Positions 10,837-20,794 of a stretch of 64,000 bases of DNA are shown here, one piece after another. This stretch comes from a virus: IMG/VR virus record IMGVR_UViG_3300045131_002907, positions 1 through 64,000 of that record; one strand, given 5' to 3'. Below the pieces are notes generated by a model. The model was not told the origin of the DNA, ran no database searches, and saw nothing but the letters and a program-made list of their open reading frames with translations. A program made the position numbers and the translations under genes. The stretch's first letter is position 1, and each line of letters begins with the position of its first letter.

Positions 10837-12366
10837 ATGCCTACACCAACAGGGGTTACAAGTTTTCGCGCTACCAGTGATCTTGTATCCGCGATTACCT
10901 TACGTCACGATGAGCCCACAGGGGTATTCCCAGAGATTCTGGGGTACAAATACTTCCATAGCGTGGTAAGTCTGGCCGATGTCCTCGCCCAGGCCAACGC
11001 TGACATCTCAGCACATCTCGCTGCAATGACCCTGCAGCCACCCCCGGTGGACCCCGTGCTGACCCCCATGGTTCCCCCGGTGAACTACGGCGGGGTTCCC
11101 TTCAATACCAATGTCCTCATCGACGAGGCGTCTTCGCAGGTCCCCGTCGGGGAATCCATCTATGGGTTACCCCCGGTGGGCCCCACGCAGTTCAGCAGGG
11201 ACAACCTCGCCGAGGACATCTACTTCGTGCATGTCGTCGGTGCCCCGATCCCGCTGACCCCGGAAACCCATTACTACGCCGTTGTGGTCTGGAATGACGA
11301 AGGCGCCTCGGTGGCGACGACCACTGAAGTCGTCCACCGTGTTGCGGCATCCCCAGTGGTCGTCGATGTCACCTCCCGGGAAACCGAGATCGATATCACC
11401 TTCGACCAACCCATCAGATCCCCTACGGGGCGTGATGGCGAAGGCTTCCGGATCACCATCAATGGTGTCGCCGCGTATCCCGATGATGCCGTGTTCATCA
11501 CGACCTCCTTGCTCCGCCTCACCATGGCAGGGGTGATCAGCGATCGTGATACCGTGAAGGCGAGTTACGATGATACCAAGGGTGACCTCACCAATGCCAC
11601 GGGTACCTTCCCCGTGGTCACCTTCACTGATCTCGTCGCCACGAATATCTCGAATCATGCAACTCTGCAGGCCGCTGTTATCGCCTTCAGCAAGATTGAT
11701 CCCGAAGTCCTGACACTGTCGTTCTCGTTACCCGTGGTCTCCACGGATTACAACGTCGGGCTCGAGTTCACCGTCAATGGATTGATTGTCGCCCCCACAG
11801 GGATCATCGAAGGCCAGGATCCCCGCGACATCATTGTGACCTTTGCGAACTCCTTTGACTACGATGACACCGTATTGCTCACCTATGATGCCAGCCTGGG
11901 GGATTGGACCTCCAATGGCTACCCCCTGAAATCGATTCAGGATCTCGAGGTCATCAATGCCTCCAAGATTGGGACCCCGAACTCGGATTACCCGTTGTCA
12001 TCTGTGGTCCGTGAACCCCTGGAACCCAAGAAGGGTTCGGTGTGGGCCAAGGTCGGCATCGACCTCAACTTCATCGACCGCCTCCTCGTCGATCGCTATG
12101 GCCCCGCCAATGTCGACTTCGGGGGCACCTTTGGGGCGACCCCAGAGAACATCCAGGGCTGCTTCCTCTACCAAGACATCCGAAGTCTGGTCACCGGGAT
12201 GCTCGTGGAAAAAGAGTTCTCGGTACCCGGGCATCCCGATCAGGCCGCAGTCGCCGCCGCGGAATGGCTGGAAGTGGTCACCCAACGTGTTGGTCTCGCC
12301 CTGGGCATCCTGCGCACCCAAGATCGCCACGTCGTCCTCGGCCAACGCACGGCCCGTCAGGTCTAA
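10837..12366 (+). CDS. Virion protein with two SwmB-like domains
   Basis: The ATG at 10837 follows an AAAAGGA ribosome site, and is preferred to the in-frame TTG at 10819. The product has 509 residues. About 170-265 and 270-360 look like two copies of the SwmB-like beta fold: each has a TEIDITFDQP / LTLSFSLPV strand, an ITINGV / FTVNGL strand, then a DTVKASYDDTKGDLT / DTVLLTYDASLGDWT strand. The last about 130 residues form a separate domain (FIDRLLVDRYG). It sits between the fibre genes and the neck genes, so a head-tail or fibre-attachment structural role is likely but unproven. Confidence 0.6.
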   Translation: MPTPTGVTSFRATSDLVSAITLRHDEPTGVFPEILGYKYFHSVVSLADVLAQANADISAHLAAMTLQPPPVDPVLTPMVPPVNYGGVPFNTNVLIDEASSQVPVGESIYGLPPVGPTQFSRDNLAEDIYFVHVVGAPIPLTPETHYYAVVVWNDEGASVATTTEVVHRVAASPVVVDVTSRETEIDITFDQPIRSPTGRDGEGFRITINGVAAYPDDAVFITTSLLRLTMAGVISDRDTVKASYDDTKGDLTNATGTFPVVTFTDLVATNISNHATLQAAVIAFSKIDPEVLTLSFSLPVVSTDYNVGLEFTVNGLIVAPTGIIEGQDPRDIIVTFANSFDYDDTVLLTYDASLGDWTSNGYPLKSIQDLEVINASKIGTPNSDYPLSSVVREPLEPKKGSVWAKVGIDLNFIDRLLVDRYGPANVDFGGTFGATPENIQGCFLYQDIRSLVTGMLVEKEFSVPGHPDQAAVAAAEWLEVVTQRVGLALGILRTQDRHVVLGQRTARQV

Positions 12367-12369
12367 TCC

Positions 12370-13257
12370 ATGATCGATCCCGTCGAGATCAGGCCATCAT
12401 CCAAAGCGGAGACCTGGAAGACCATTCGGTGGTTGAACGGGAGCCGCAAGCAAGTCGTCGTCCGCATCGTTGATGAGGAAGGCAGGCCTGTCGACCTCGC
12501 CAAGGAACCCGAGAATATCCCAGCGGCGAAACCTCAGTTTGGTTATCAAACCGAGGTAGCCGCGGGAACCGTGGCGATTCGACTCCTGGTCCTCGACGAG
12601 GTCCCCGGTGAACAAAGCAACCGGCTACTCCTCGATGTCCTCGGTGAACTCATCCCGAACAGCAAGGAATGCCAGGACTGCAAGGGAGTCGTCGAGTTCA
12701 AGCTCGAAGCCGGCCAGGACTTCTGCCCCGGGATCTACAAGGCCCAGATCTCCCGGTTTGTTCATGGTGGCTACCAAGTCGATGCCTACCCCGCCTACCT
12801 CGCCATTGAGCCAAATCTGCTGAGCCCATACCAGGCCAGGGGAATGATTACCTTGGCCGAGATCCGGGCTGCCCTTGGGGACTCCACGCAAGGCGAAGTC
12901 AACCTTCTCGATTCCTTTGAGTTCGATGATACCGAGATCGCCATGGCGATTCGATGGGTTGTCGACCGCTGGAATAACACGCCACCCCCAGTGGACACCT
13001 ACTCCTATTTCAACTTCCCCTTCCGGTACTGGTGGCTCAAGGGCACCTGCATCGAGCTCCTGCGCATGGCCGCGAAGCGTTACGCCCGCAACCGGCTGGC
13101 CTACCAAGCCGGGGGTATAACAATTGATGACCAGAACAAAGCAGCGGAATACCTCCAGATCGCCAACGAAGACTTCAAAGAGTTCGATGAGTGGTTCAAG
13201 ATGGAGAAGCGGCGTCAAAACATGAACCGGGCCTGGTCCACCAACTACTACCTATAA
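12370..13257 (+). CDS. Probable neck / head-tail connector protein
   Basis: This 295-residue protein starts 3 bases after the previous stop. The N-terminal half is beta-rich and contains a CQDCKG pair. The C-terminal half is helical, with a WWLKGTCIELLRMAAKRYARNRLAYQAGG stretch (given here only as a region, about residues 222-250) and DQNKAAEYLQIANEDF after it, which resembles connector proteins of large myoviruses. Its place upstream of the tail terminator and sheath supports a neck role. This is inference from order and composition, not a recognised family. Confidence 0.45.
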   Translation: MIDPVEIRPSSKAETWKTIRWLNGSRKQVVVRIVDEEGRPVDLAKEPENIPAAKPQFGYQTEVAAGTVAIRLLVLDEVPGEQSNRLLLDVLGELIPNSKECQDCKGVVEFKLEAGQDFCPGIYKAQISRFVHGGYQVDAYPAYLAIEPNLLSPYQARGMITLAEIRAALGDSTQGEVNLLDSFEFDDTEIAMAIRWVVDRWNNTPPPVDTYSYFNFPFRYWWLKGTCIELLRMAAKRYARNRLAYQAGGITIDDQNKAAEYLQIANEDFKEFDEWFKMEKRRQNMNRAWSTNYYL

Positions 13258-13258
13258 C

Positions 13259-14200
13259 ATGGCGAACTCCACACCTGATGTCGTCAACTACCCGGGATCC
13301 GGGGTTTCCTTTGGTGCTCTACCACCAAAGAACACGGATTCATTGTTTGACCCCATTAAACGAATGGTGGTCGAGGGGTGCTATCATCTCGCCGTGGACA
13401 AATCCATTAAGGTGTCCTGGGCGATGAAGCCTGATTTCGTGGAGCCTGGACCCTACAGGTTCGAGCTCTACCGGGGGCGTGCCATCAACGATGACAACTG
13501 GGAGAAGATCTCGGAGATCGTGGATCGCCCCTGGTTGTATGACAACCGTCCTGTGCTGCGGCCCCATGAACGCAGCATGTACTACCGTCTCAAGATCACT
13601 GATGGCAACGGGGTCATCTACTGGGGGCACCCCGTAAGTTTTGATGTCATCTGGAATCACAATGACTGGCGTCTGGTCCGCGAAATCGTCCGCAAGGAAC
13701 TCTTGATCCAAGGGGTCCGCAATGGACAGGCCAGAGCGCGTGGTGCGGGTACCAAGGGCTGGCTGATCAAGGCCCGCCAATTCGGGGACCCCTGCCCACG
13801 CTGCCTCGACAAGAACTCGGCGACGGCCACGGATTCCAATTGCCCGATCTGCTTGGGCACCGGGGTCACCAAGGGGTTCTATGACCCCCTGGAGTATTGG
13901 GTGATCCAGCAGCCCGGACTCCGTGCAGTCAAGATCGCGGAGACCGGGGAGACCCGCACCGTGGTCATCGAATCCGTGAGATGCCTGGCCCACCCGGCTC
14001 CAGAATCCGCGGATATCTGGGCGAGCACAGTCGGGGATACCCGGTACATGATTCAAGGCGACATCGAGAAGCTGGCCAGACATCGCGGCGTCGATGTCAT
14101 CCTGGGGCTCCGATTACTCGAACTCCCGACAACCCATGTTGCCTACAAGATTCCGTTGCCAAACCAGAGCACGTATGCCTCCCAAGCCAATAATTCGTAA
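13259..14200 (+). CDS. Neck-region structural protein with CxxC zinc motif
   Basis: This 313-residue protein begins one base after the upstream stop codon. About residues 50-130 look like a fibronectin-type beta sandwich (VSWAMKPDFVEPGPYRFELY, YRLKITDGNG). A CPRC...CPIC four-cysteine motif at about 181-201 is a likely zinc site, followed by a beta-rich C-terminus. Two-CxxC proteins of this form occur next to tail-terminator genes in some large myoviruses. I infer a neck or head-closure role. It overlaps the start of the next small gene by 26 bp. Confidence 0.45.
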   Translation: MANSTPDVVNYPGSGVSFGALPPKNTDSLFDPIKRMVVEGCYHLAVDKSIKVSWAMKPDFVEPGPYRFELYRGRAINDDNWEKISEIVDRPWLYDNRPVLRPHERSMYYRLKITDGNGVIYWGHPVSFDVIWNHNDWRLVREIVRKELLIQGVRNGQARARGAGTKGWLIKARQFGDPCPRCLDKNSATATDSNCPICLGTGVTKGFYDPLEYWVIQQPGLRAVKIAETGETRTVVIESVRCLAHPAPESADIWASTVGDTRYMIQGDIEKLARHRGVDVILGLRLLELPTTHVAYKIPLPNQSTYASQANNS

Positions 14201-14360
14201 GCCACGTGGGCTCGCCGCGATCCCGGCACCCCAGACCCTGGATCTCAATAGTCTCCAGCCTGGAGACTCCAGGGGTGTTGCGGAATCCCGAGGGGTCGAG
14301 AAGATCTGCACGTCCACGATGTCACGCCTCCCGATTCGATCGGTGCTCAAACTCACATGA
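14175..14360 (+). CDS. Small basic protein of unknown function
   Basis: This is a 61-residue frame starting at ATG 14175, inside the end of the preceding gene. Its stop overlaps the next start by 4 bp (ATGA), the coupling pattern seen throughout this operon. The product is basic and proline-rich (MPPKPIIRKPRG). An 8-bp stem hairpin at 14250-14268 lies within it. No family is recognised. The exact coupling to the next gene is the main reason to call it. Confidence 0.4.
   Translation: MPPKPIIRKPRGLAAIPAPQTLDLNSLQPGDSRGVAESRGVEKICTSTMSRLPIRSVLKLT
14250..14268. repeat. AGTCTC hairpin, copy 1
   Basis: The sequence AGTCTCCAGCCTGGAGACT is a perfect inverted repeat with an 8-bp stem and a 3-base loop. 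It closely resembles hairpins at 34433-34450 and 49781-49807. It lies about 90 bp upstream of the tail-terminator gene and inside the small frame 14175-14360. Its role is not known. Confidence 0.5.
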
Positions 14361-15136
14361 CTGCCAGCAACGCACAAACCGGCAATGAGAGCTGCTTACC
14401 CCCGATGACGGGGTTTGGTGAGCAAATCGATACGCCTTCCAGTGCGATCGAAGCGGGTACCGTACCCGATAATCCCGGTGGTGGCTGGGTGTGGCGGCAT
14501 AATCTTGAGAGAACCCGGAACCTGTGCTCAGTGGGCTTGACCCCGAGAACAATCACTGGCTTGATCATGCGTTTCCTCAAAGACCACTTCTCTGACGCCA
14601 GTTTGATCCTGACTCCAAATCTCCGGCAATTCGTGTATTCCGAGAAGGTTGCTGAATCCAAGATTCGTATTGTGAAATCAGTGATATTTGATCCCTCGGG
14701 ATCCGGGCAGTACCCCGCCTTGGTCGTCAAGCGTCTCAACCTGGAATCCATGCGACACAGCATGGATGATCGCGCACAGAGCCATAGCCTGGATCATTCC
14801 ACGGAACAAATGCAGGGGATCACGCAGCACAGCAGGTTCATCACAGGTGCCCACCGCATCTTCTGCATCGCTGATGTCGGTGGCGAAGCCGAGGATCTCG
14901 CACAAGAAGTCTTCGATTTCCTTTCGTTTATGTCCCCTGCGATCCGGGATCGCCTGCCATTTCATGACTTCGCGGTCATCGGGATGGGTGAAGAAGGTGC
15001 CTTAAATGACACCGCTGCACAGGTCGGCATCGCAGTTGACCTCAAATACACCTATGAATATGCCTGGGCACTCCAGGCTCTAGCGCCCCGTCTCAAAGCC
15101 TTTACCATCGGTGCATCACCACAAGGAGTCCAGTAA
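14357..15136 (+). CDS. Probable tail terminator / tail completion protein
   Basis: This 259-residue protein directly precedes the sheath gene and overlaps it by one base. The C-terminal half alternates strands and helices (RIFCIADVGGEAEDLAQEV, HDFAVIGMGEEGALND, VDLKYTYEYAW), as in tail-terminator proteins that cap the tube. Tail terminators usually lie just before the sheath and tube genes in myoviruses. The N-terminal 60 residues are low in structure. The assignment rests on position and fold impression. Confidence 0.5.
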   Translation: MTASNAQTGNESCLPPMTGFGEQIDTPSSAIEAGTVPDNPGGGWVWRHNLERTRNLCSVGLTPRTITGLIMRFLKDHFSDASLILTPNLRQFVYSEKVAESKIRIVKSVIFDPSGSGQYPALVVKRLNLESMRHSMDDRAQSHSLDHSTEQMQGITQHSRFITGAHRIFCIADVGGEAEDLAQEVFDFLSFMSPAIRDRLPFHDFAVIGMGEEGALNDTAAQVGIAVDLKYTYEYAWALQALAPRLKAFTIGASPQGVQ

Positions 15137-17832
15137 TGGTCGAACAAATCATGCCTCAGTGGAAGATCAACCAGCTCTTCACGGCATCTGCGGCTGCGAC
15201 AACTCGCCAACTCCGCCTCTTAGCACTGGGTCCCGCGTACCGCGTGCAATTCGCGGTCGCCTTGGGCGCCTACGCTGGAAGCCTGAAATCGTTTGCGTGG
15301 CCTCATAAACAGGCCGGTGATATCGTCGACCAAGCCTACACCAGTGTTGAACTCCGAAATGCGGCTCAGCGTTATAGCTTGATCCCGACCTCGGAAGGTA
15401 TTCGTACCATTGCTGGTGAAGCCAACCGGTTGAAAGCCAATGCGGGCACCTTCAACTGGGTCAACAATGGGTTGTTCACCCGCGATGCCGCGATCCCCTT
15501 TGACCCCGTCATTGGTGACTGGGTTCGCGTCAACAATGGTACCGCTGATTACATCACCTCGATCGTGGGATTCGATGGTGCCGCGGATCCCAACACCCCG
15601 ATCCCCGGTGTCGGTGGACCCGGTATTGTCGCCGTAGGGGGCTCCAATGTGGCCACCCAAGGCGCCACTTCGACACTGACACCACATGCGGATAACACTT
15701 CACTGGTAGTCTCCACCCCGTCCGCATTGAACTACGCCGGACAGGGTGCACGCGCGATGCACGAGACCTACCTCATCGAAGTCATCCAGGGCTCCGAAAG
15801 CAACATTCTCGCCAATGTTCGCCTACGGGTGACCTCATTGAGTGGCACTGATCCCGAACAGACCATCGCTGGTATTATCTATGAGGTACCGACTCCCATT
15901 GGTTCCCGTGGTGCCTCCATTACATTTCGCGCGGACGGCGCCACGCCCGGTGAATTCATTGACGACTTTCAAACAGGCGATTCCTGGAGCTGGGCGATCA
16001 CTCAGGCCTACACCTCCCCCACTATCACCCCCGCGGGTTCCTATCCTGAATCAGGGGCCTCGGATACCACCTACGTCGTCACGGTAACCCGTGGTGGCAA
16101 ATGGACTGACCCCGCGGCGGCCAATCGCCCCGAGATCACGGTGACCACCACTGATGCCACTGATGCCGGGGTTCCCGTTGTCGTCGGTGCCACCGCGGTT
16201 CCCATTGGTACCAAAGGCATCAGCTTCACATTCAGCGCTGGCAACGCCATCTTGGTCGCCGGGGATCAATGGACCCTGGATGCCACCGCAGGCGCCATCG
16301 GTGATGTCAACGAACTCATCCTGAGAGACACGCTGCCGCCCTCCTTCCAAGATGTCAATCTCCGTGTCGAACTCGCCATCATCGGTGATCTCGAGATCCC
16401 CGCGAATCGTTTGTCGAGTCCCCCGAACAAGAACTGGGTGACCTCGACGACTGCGCTGACCCTCCAACCCGGTATCACGACCACGCATTTACGTGGTGGC
16501 GCCCTGGCCCTGGATGTCGTCTATGGTGACGCCGTCATCAACACCCGCGCCTTGAACACTGCTATCGCAAACAAGACGTATGATGTCGCCGACGAAACCA
16601 CTGCGAATAGTCTGCTCGGCCCCGATGTCCTCGACAGTGTTCTCGGTTACGGGGTTCGCCGTAGTCTCGCCATGGCCTCCGGCATGGTTGTCAAAGTTCT
16701 TCCCATCGCAAGTGATGACCTCGCCGGGTATCAGGCCGCCTTGGCCACCCTCAAGGATCGTGACGACTTCTATCGTATTGTTCCCCAGACCCATGACGAA
16801 AGTGTTCATGACGCCGTGGTCGCCGAGATCAACCGTCGCAGTACGGCCACCGCGGGGCGCTGGGCCACTGCGATGTTTGGTAAAGCCTTGGTGACCGAGA
16901 AGGTCATCGTTGGGGGTCCCGATCAAACCCAAAGTTTCGCCACGATCACGGATCCCTTGGGTGGCACCCAGTACAACCGTCTGCACTGCGAAGACGGCCA
17001 ATTCATCACCAGGGGGGTTGCCCCCGGTGATCTCGTCCGCGCCAAGTACACCAGTGATGGCTTCGGTGGCACCACTTATTCCACGTTCACCGTGGACTCC
17101 GTGGTCTCCGAACAAGACATCGGCCTCGTGGAATCCGCGACGACTCCATCCGGTGTCCCCTCGCTCTACGAGATCTGGCATCCCCTGAGCATCGACGAAC
17201 AAGCCGACGATTACGGTCGTCGTGCGGCTCGTCACGCCAACCGCCGTGTCACCGTTGTGTTCCCTCCGAACCCCGGTCGTGGTGGTGTCAAGGTCCCCAA
17301 CTACTTCCTCGCCGATACCCTGGCGGCCTACCGTGGTGCCTCGCTGCCCCATCAAGGCCTCACCAATGCCGAAGTCGCGGATTGGGATGACTTCAGTGAA
17401 TCCACGGTCACCTTCGCAAACCAGCTCGATCGGATTGCCAATTACGGGGTCTACATTGTTACCCAGAGCCCCAGTGGTGTCCCCTTCATCCGCAAGCAGC
17501 TCACCACTGATCTCTCGGACACCAAGAAGGCTGAAGACTCCGCAACCGTCAACGTGGACTCGATCTCGTACTACTTCCTGAGTCTGCTTGGCAGATTCAT
17601 TGGGCGTGCCAACGTGGTCCCCAGCGCACTGAAGCTCATCGAGACCTCGATCAATCGTGGTATCGAACATCTCGTGACAGACACCGCCACGGATGAGATC
17701 GGTGGCCAGCTCACCGATGCGAGTATCGTGTATATCCGCCCACACGCCGTACTCCTCGATCGAGTCGTTGTACGTGTCAACGGCACTATTCCGATCCCGT
17801 TGAACAATGGTGATATGGATTTAGTGGTCTGA
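15136..17832 (+). CDS. Tail sheath protein
   Basis: This 898-residue protein is the contractile sheath candidate. The C-terminal about 250 residues carry sheath-like features: DRIANYGVYIVTQSPSG, a threonine/aspartate-rich strand, YYFLSLLGRFIGRANV and a final ADIVYIRPHAVLLDRVVVRVNG-type strand pair that forms the handshake between subunits. The large beta-rich insert between about 140 and 430 makes it longer than the T4 sheath. The following gene looks like the tail tube, the usual partner. The sheath contracts to drive the tube through the host envelope. Confidence 0.8.
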   Translation: MVEQIMPQWKINQLFTASAAATTRQLRLLALGPAYRVQFAVALGAYAGSLKSFAWPHKQAGDIVDQAYTSVELRNAAQRYSLIPTSEGIRTIAGEANRLKANAGTFNWVNNGLFTRDAAIPFDPVIGDWVRVNNGTADYITSIVGFDGAADPNTPIPGVGGPGIVAVGGSNVATQGATSTLTPHADNTSLVVSTPSALNYAGQGARAMHETYLIEVIQGSESNILANVRLRVTSLSGTDPEQTIAGIIYEVPTPIGSRGASITFRADGATPGEFIDDFQTGDSWSWAITQAYTSPTITPAGSYPESGASDTTYVVTVTRGGKWTDPAAANRPEITVTTTDATDAGVPVVVGATAVPIGTKGISFTFSAGNAILVAGDQWTLDATAGAIGDVNELILRDTLPPSFQDVNLRVELAIIGDLEIPANRLSSPPNKNWVTSTTALTLQPGITTTHLRGGALALDVVYGDAVINTRALNTAIANKTYDVADETTANSLLGPDVLDSVLGYGVRRSLAMASGMVVKVLPIASDDLAGYQAALATLKDRDDFYRIVPQTHDESVHDAVVAEINRRSTATAGRWATAMFGKALVTEKVIVGGPDQTQSFATITDPLGGTQYNRLHCEDGQFITRGVAPGDLVRAKYTSDGFGGTTYSTFTVDSVVSEQDIGLVESATTPSGVPSLYEIWHPLSIDEQADDYGRRAARHANRRVTVVFPPNPGRGGVKVPNYFLADTLAAYRGASLPHQGLTNAEVADWDDFSESTVTFANQLDRIANYGVYIVTQSPSGVPFIRKQLTTDLSDTKKAEDSATVNVDSISYYFLSLLGRFIGRANVVPSALKLIETSINRGIEHLVTDTATDEIGGQLTDASIVYIRPHAVLLDRVVVRVNGTIPIPLNNGDMDLVV

Positions 17833-17873
17833 AGCTCAGTTCCGCACATCTTAACCCCCTAAAGGAATGAATC

Positions 17874-18401
17874 ATGGCAGAACAACAAAGTCAAGGTGAC
17901 GTTTTTGGAACCGACAGTAAGCTGGGAGGGGTATTCAAGGGGAATAAGTTCTCCATGCAAATCTCTGGCAAGGGAGGGAGTGGTCAGGAGCTCGATTTCG
18001 AGGGCGCTCTGGTCCAGAATCTACAACTCAATTACCAACGCCAGATCACCAGATTCTGGGCGCTGGGTACACAGAAACAGTATTACATTGAAGGGCGTAC
18101 CGAGGGGCAGGGCACCCTGGCGCGAATCGTGGGTCCACAAGGTCTCATCGATGAACTCGTCGAAGTCCTCTCCAACCTCTGTACCCTGAATGACCGTAAT
18201 CTCACCTTGACGGCTAACTCCAATGTACCAGGTGAATGCGTGGGCTGGAAGGGTGCGAATGGCGATTACCCACGAGTCTTGTCAATCTCCCTGTGGGGGG
18301 CCATCTCAACCGGTATCAGTTTCGGTGCAGACGCCCAGCAGTTCGTTATCAATTCATCGTTGGCTCTCATGTTCACTTCTCTGCGTCGTAATAAGTCCTA
18401 G
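17874..18401 (+). CDS. Tail tube protein
   Basis: This 175-residue protein follows the sheath gene and starts after an AAAGGA ribosome site. Its size, beta-rich pattern (LDFEGALVQNLQLNYQRQITRFWAL, given as region residues 40-64, then YYIEGRTEGQGTL) and position match myovirus tube proteins, which stack as hexamers inside the sheath. A strong hairpin and T-run immediately after the stop suggest that its transcript ends here, fitting a highly expressed structural gene. Confidence 0.75.
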   Translation: MAEQQSQGDVFGTDSKLGGVFKGNKFSMQISGKGGSGQELDFEGALVQNLQLNYQRQITRFWALGTQKQYYIEGRTEGQGTLARIVGPQGLIDELVEVLSNLCTLNDRNLTLTANSNVPGECVGWKGANGDYPRVLSISLWGAISTGISFGADAQQFVINSSLALMFTSLRRNKS

Positions 18402-18426
18402 GGCATCGTGGGAATTGGATTGTTGT

Positions 18427-18460
18427 GACCCCGGTCTCGTCGAGGCCGGGGTCTTTGTTT
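18427..18460 (+). terminator. Rho-independent terminator after the tail tube gene
   Basis: GACCCCGG and CCGGGGTC form a perfect 8-bp stem (18427-18434 with 18446-18453) around an 11-base loop, followed by a T-rich run. It lies 26 bases after the tail tube stop and before the next start, so it likely ends or attenuates the fibre-neck-tail transcript. Confidence 0.75.
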
Positions 18461-18487
18461 GAGCACCACCCCAGATAGGATCCCGCC

Positions 18488-20794
18488 ATGCCATTCGACG
18501 TCTACCCCGGTCGTGTCATCGAAGCCTACGCGGGCACCAACTATTATCGCCTCGCCGGACCCTACTGTACGGTTATGGCCACTTGGTTCGGAGATGGTTC
18601 GGGGACCACAGGGGTCCGGGGATCCGGTGGTCTCGCCGTGGGCACCCTGGTCCTCTTCGCCTTGGCAGTTGGCGACAACCCCTCGCGCATCATATGTGTG
18701 GATCAAATCCATACGGACCCCAGCGTTGATCTCTACCTCCCGAGATCCATCTTACAGACCCCGGTCTCCGGGTACTGGGAGGGCAGTTTATCCAAGCAAC
18801 TCCTCCAGGGTAAGATTCTACGTGGGCTCCGGGAATCTCGAAACGATGGCATCATTGACCTCGTCCCCGGGGAATGGGCGAAGTCGTCATACTTTGGTGC
18901 TGGCATCGGTGTCGAACACTTCCGGGCCTGGGTGGGCGCCGGCCCCATGGCCGAGCTGTCATTCTTCACGGATACCCAGCTTGGAAGACTCCGGGCGATG
19001 CAGTGGGAACACGACACCCTGATGTCGCAAAGCGCAGATACTTACACAGGCGCCTTCGCTGAGAAAACCTCGAAGCGGTTCTGGACCCCCGCTGAAGCCG
19101 TGGATCCCGATGCGCTACCTAGACTCATTGAACAAGCCGGACCAGGCCACCTGGGGTCACACCTCTACGGTGCCGGCCCGGGTCAACGCGAGACCCCACG
19201 GCGTGCGCTGTGGTCCGACCACGTCGACGAAAACGGGGTCAGGGTTATCTCGGCGGCCGGTGGGGTCATCCTGGAACGCCGCATCGATCTCGATGTCCCC
19301 GAGGAGATCACACCAAGTGATCTCACTGAATTAGGCAATGAACTCGTGGAATCCCTGAAGACCCCCAGGGAGCCCCTGAGCTTCGCGGGGGTCATCAATG
19401 CGGTGACCTCGGCACAGAGCGTCTTCGACATCATTGATAGTGTGACCTCTTACCGAGCCCGGAATGCAGTTGATACCGTGAAACAGAGGTGGACCCAGGA
19501 CAGGTTACCCCCGGAATCCCAGCTCGTGGGCCCCACTGGCAAGATGTGGGGGGACCTCCCCTCAACGGTCGAGATCCCTGTGGGCCCCGAGAAGACCAAG
19601 AAGTTCTACGTGGGCAGATCAGTGGTTGCCTTGCTCCCCGATGGCAACGTGATCATCGAAAACGCCCATGGGGCCCAGATCCTCGCCGCAGGTCCCAACA
19701 TCGTGCTCAGTGCTCCCGGTGACATCATCGAGCTCTGCGGGGGCTCCAAGCTCACCTATGCCGCGAAGAACGTGGTCATCCAGGGCTACGAGCACGTCCA
19801 GGTCGTCGCGAACACGGGACGCATGGATCTCAAGGCAGAACGCCAACTCAGCATCCTGGGTGGCAACGATGGTGGCGCCGAAGGTGTCCTCATCGAATCC
19901 AAGAGTACGTCGCCGACGTGTCGTGCCGGTGACGGCCTCGAGGGTTCCGTGGGCGGCGTCGTCATCCTCAGTGAGTCCGGGATCTATGCTGCGGCGAAAG
20001 CCGATGTTGGCGTATTCTCCGAGAACCGGGTCGACATCCGGGCACTCGATACCTGCATCCTCGATGCCCCCGCTCTCGCCTTCAAGGTTACCAGCCAGTT
20101 CCAAGTCTTCGCGGATTCCGATCGCCCACTTATTGAGCTGGGGGTGGATTCGACGAAGAGCGTACTCAACGTGGCCGGCGACATCATTGCCCAAGGCGAC
20201 TTCGTTGGCTTCAAGAGCATGCTGATCAATTCCAATGCTGTTATAGGTGGTCAACTCGCCACGGGGAAAACCGTGGTCGCCAATGGTGTCAGCGATGTCT
20301 CCAAGGATCCCACGGCGGCACGATCCCTGGGCACCCAGATCACCGCGAATACCACGGCGATCAAAGCCGCGGTGGCCGCCTTCGAGACCTCAGCGAAGCC
20401 ATCCCGCAAGGTGGTCGCCGAGTTCATCAACCGTGATGTCCCCATGACAACCCTGAAGCTCGATGCCTACGGGTTCTCGTTTATCCGCAGCGCTGAATAT
20501 GGGCTCCCCGGTGATTTCAATTTCGCGCTACCCGAGATGCGGTGGCAGCAACGCAGTCTTACCAGGGCGCCCTGGGAGGAACGCAAGGTGGATTCCAAAG
20601 GCGGGACCCCAACGATGGCATACCCGGGTTACGAGATCTGGTCGAACCCAGGTCAATACCTGGTGTCCCCCGAGGCCCTCTACTTTGACATCAAGACAGC
20701 AACCTCTACTCTGAGTAAACCCGGGGAGGACCCCGGTGCAGTGGTCCCCGCTGCGGAAGTCGCCAATCTCAACAAACTCGTTAGGAGCCCCTGA
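18488..20794 (+). CDS. Baseplate spike-like protein with beta-rich repeats
   Basis: This is a 768-residue protein. The N-terminal 70 residues are beta-rich with GSGGLAVGTLVLFAL, resembling an OB-fold as in gp5/VgrG spikes. About 375-570 shows regularly spaced short strands (GNVIIENAHGAQILAAGPNI, VVIQGYEHVQVVA, GVFSENRVDIRALD), the pattern of a triple-stranded beta helix. These features and the place between tube and chaperones suggest the central spike or hub tip. No lysozyme domain is evident. It starts after an AGGA ribosome site and overlaps the next gene by one base. Confidence 0.55.
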   Translation: MPFDVYPGRVIEAYAGTNYYRLAGPYCTVMATWFGDGSGTTGVRGSGGLAVGTLVLFALAVGDNPSRIICVDQIHTDPSVDLYLPRSILQTPVSGYWEGSLSKQLLQGKILRGLRESRNDGIIDLVPGEWAKSSYFGAGIGVEHFRAWVGAGPMAELSFFTDTQLGRLRAMQWEHDTLMSQSADTYTGAFAEKTSKRFWTPAEAVDPDALPRLIEQAGPGHLGSHLYGAGPGQRETPRRALWSDHVDENGVRVISAAGGVILERRIDLDVPEEITPSDLTELGNELVESLKTPREPLSFAGVINAVTSAQSVFDIIDSVTSYRARNAVDTVKQRWTQDRLPPESQLVGPTGKMWGDLPSTVEIPVGPEKTKKFYVGRSVVALLPDGNVIIENAHGAQILAAGPNIVLSAPGDIIELCGGSKLTYAAKNVVIQGYEHVQVVANTGRMDLKAERQLSILGGNDGGAEGVLIESKSTSPTCRAGDGLEGSVGGVVILSESGIYAAAKADVGVFSENRVDIRALDTCILDAPALAFKVTSQFQVFADSDRPLIELGVDSTKSVLNVAGDIIAQGDFVGFKSMLINSNAVIGGQLATGKTVVANGVSDVSKDPTAARSLGTQITANTTAIKAAVAAFETSAKPSRKVVAEFINRDVPMTTLKLDAYGFSFIRSAEYGLPGDFNFALPEMRWQQRSLTRAPWEERKVDSKGGTPTMAYPGYEIWSNPGQYLVSPEALYFDIKTATSTLSKPGEDPGAVVPAAEVANLNKLVRSP

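Noticed and set aside
16489-17745. 418-residue minus-strand protein
   Set aside because: It is antisense to the tail sheath gene and comes from GC-rich codon bias.
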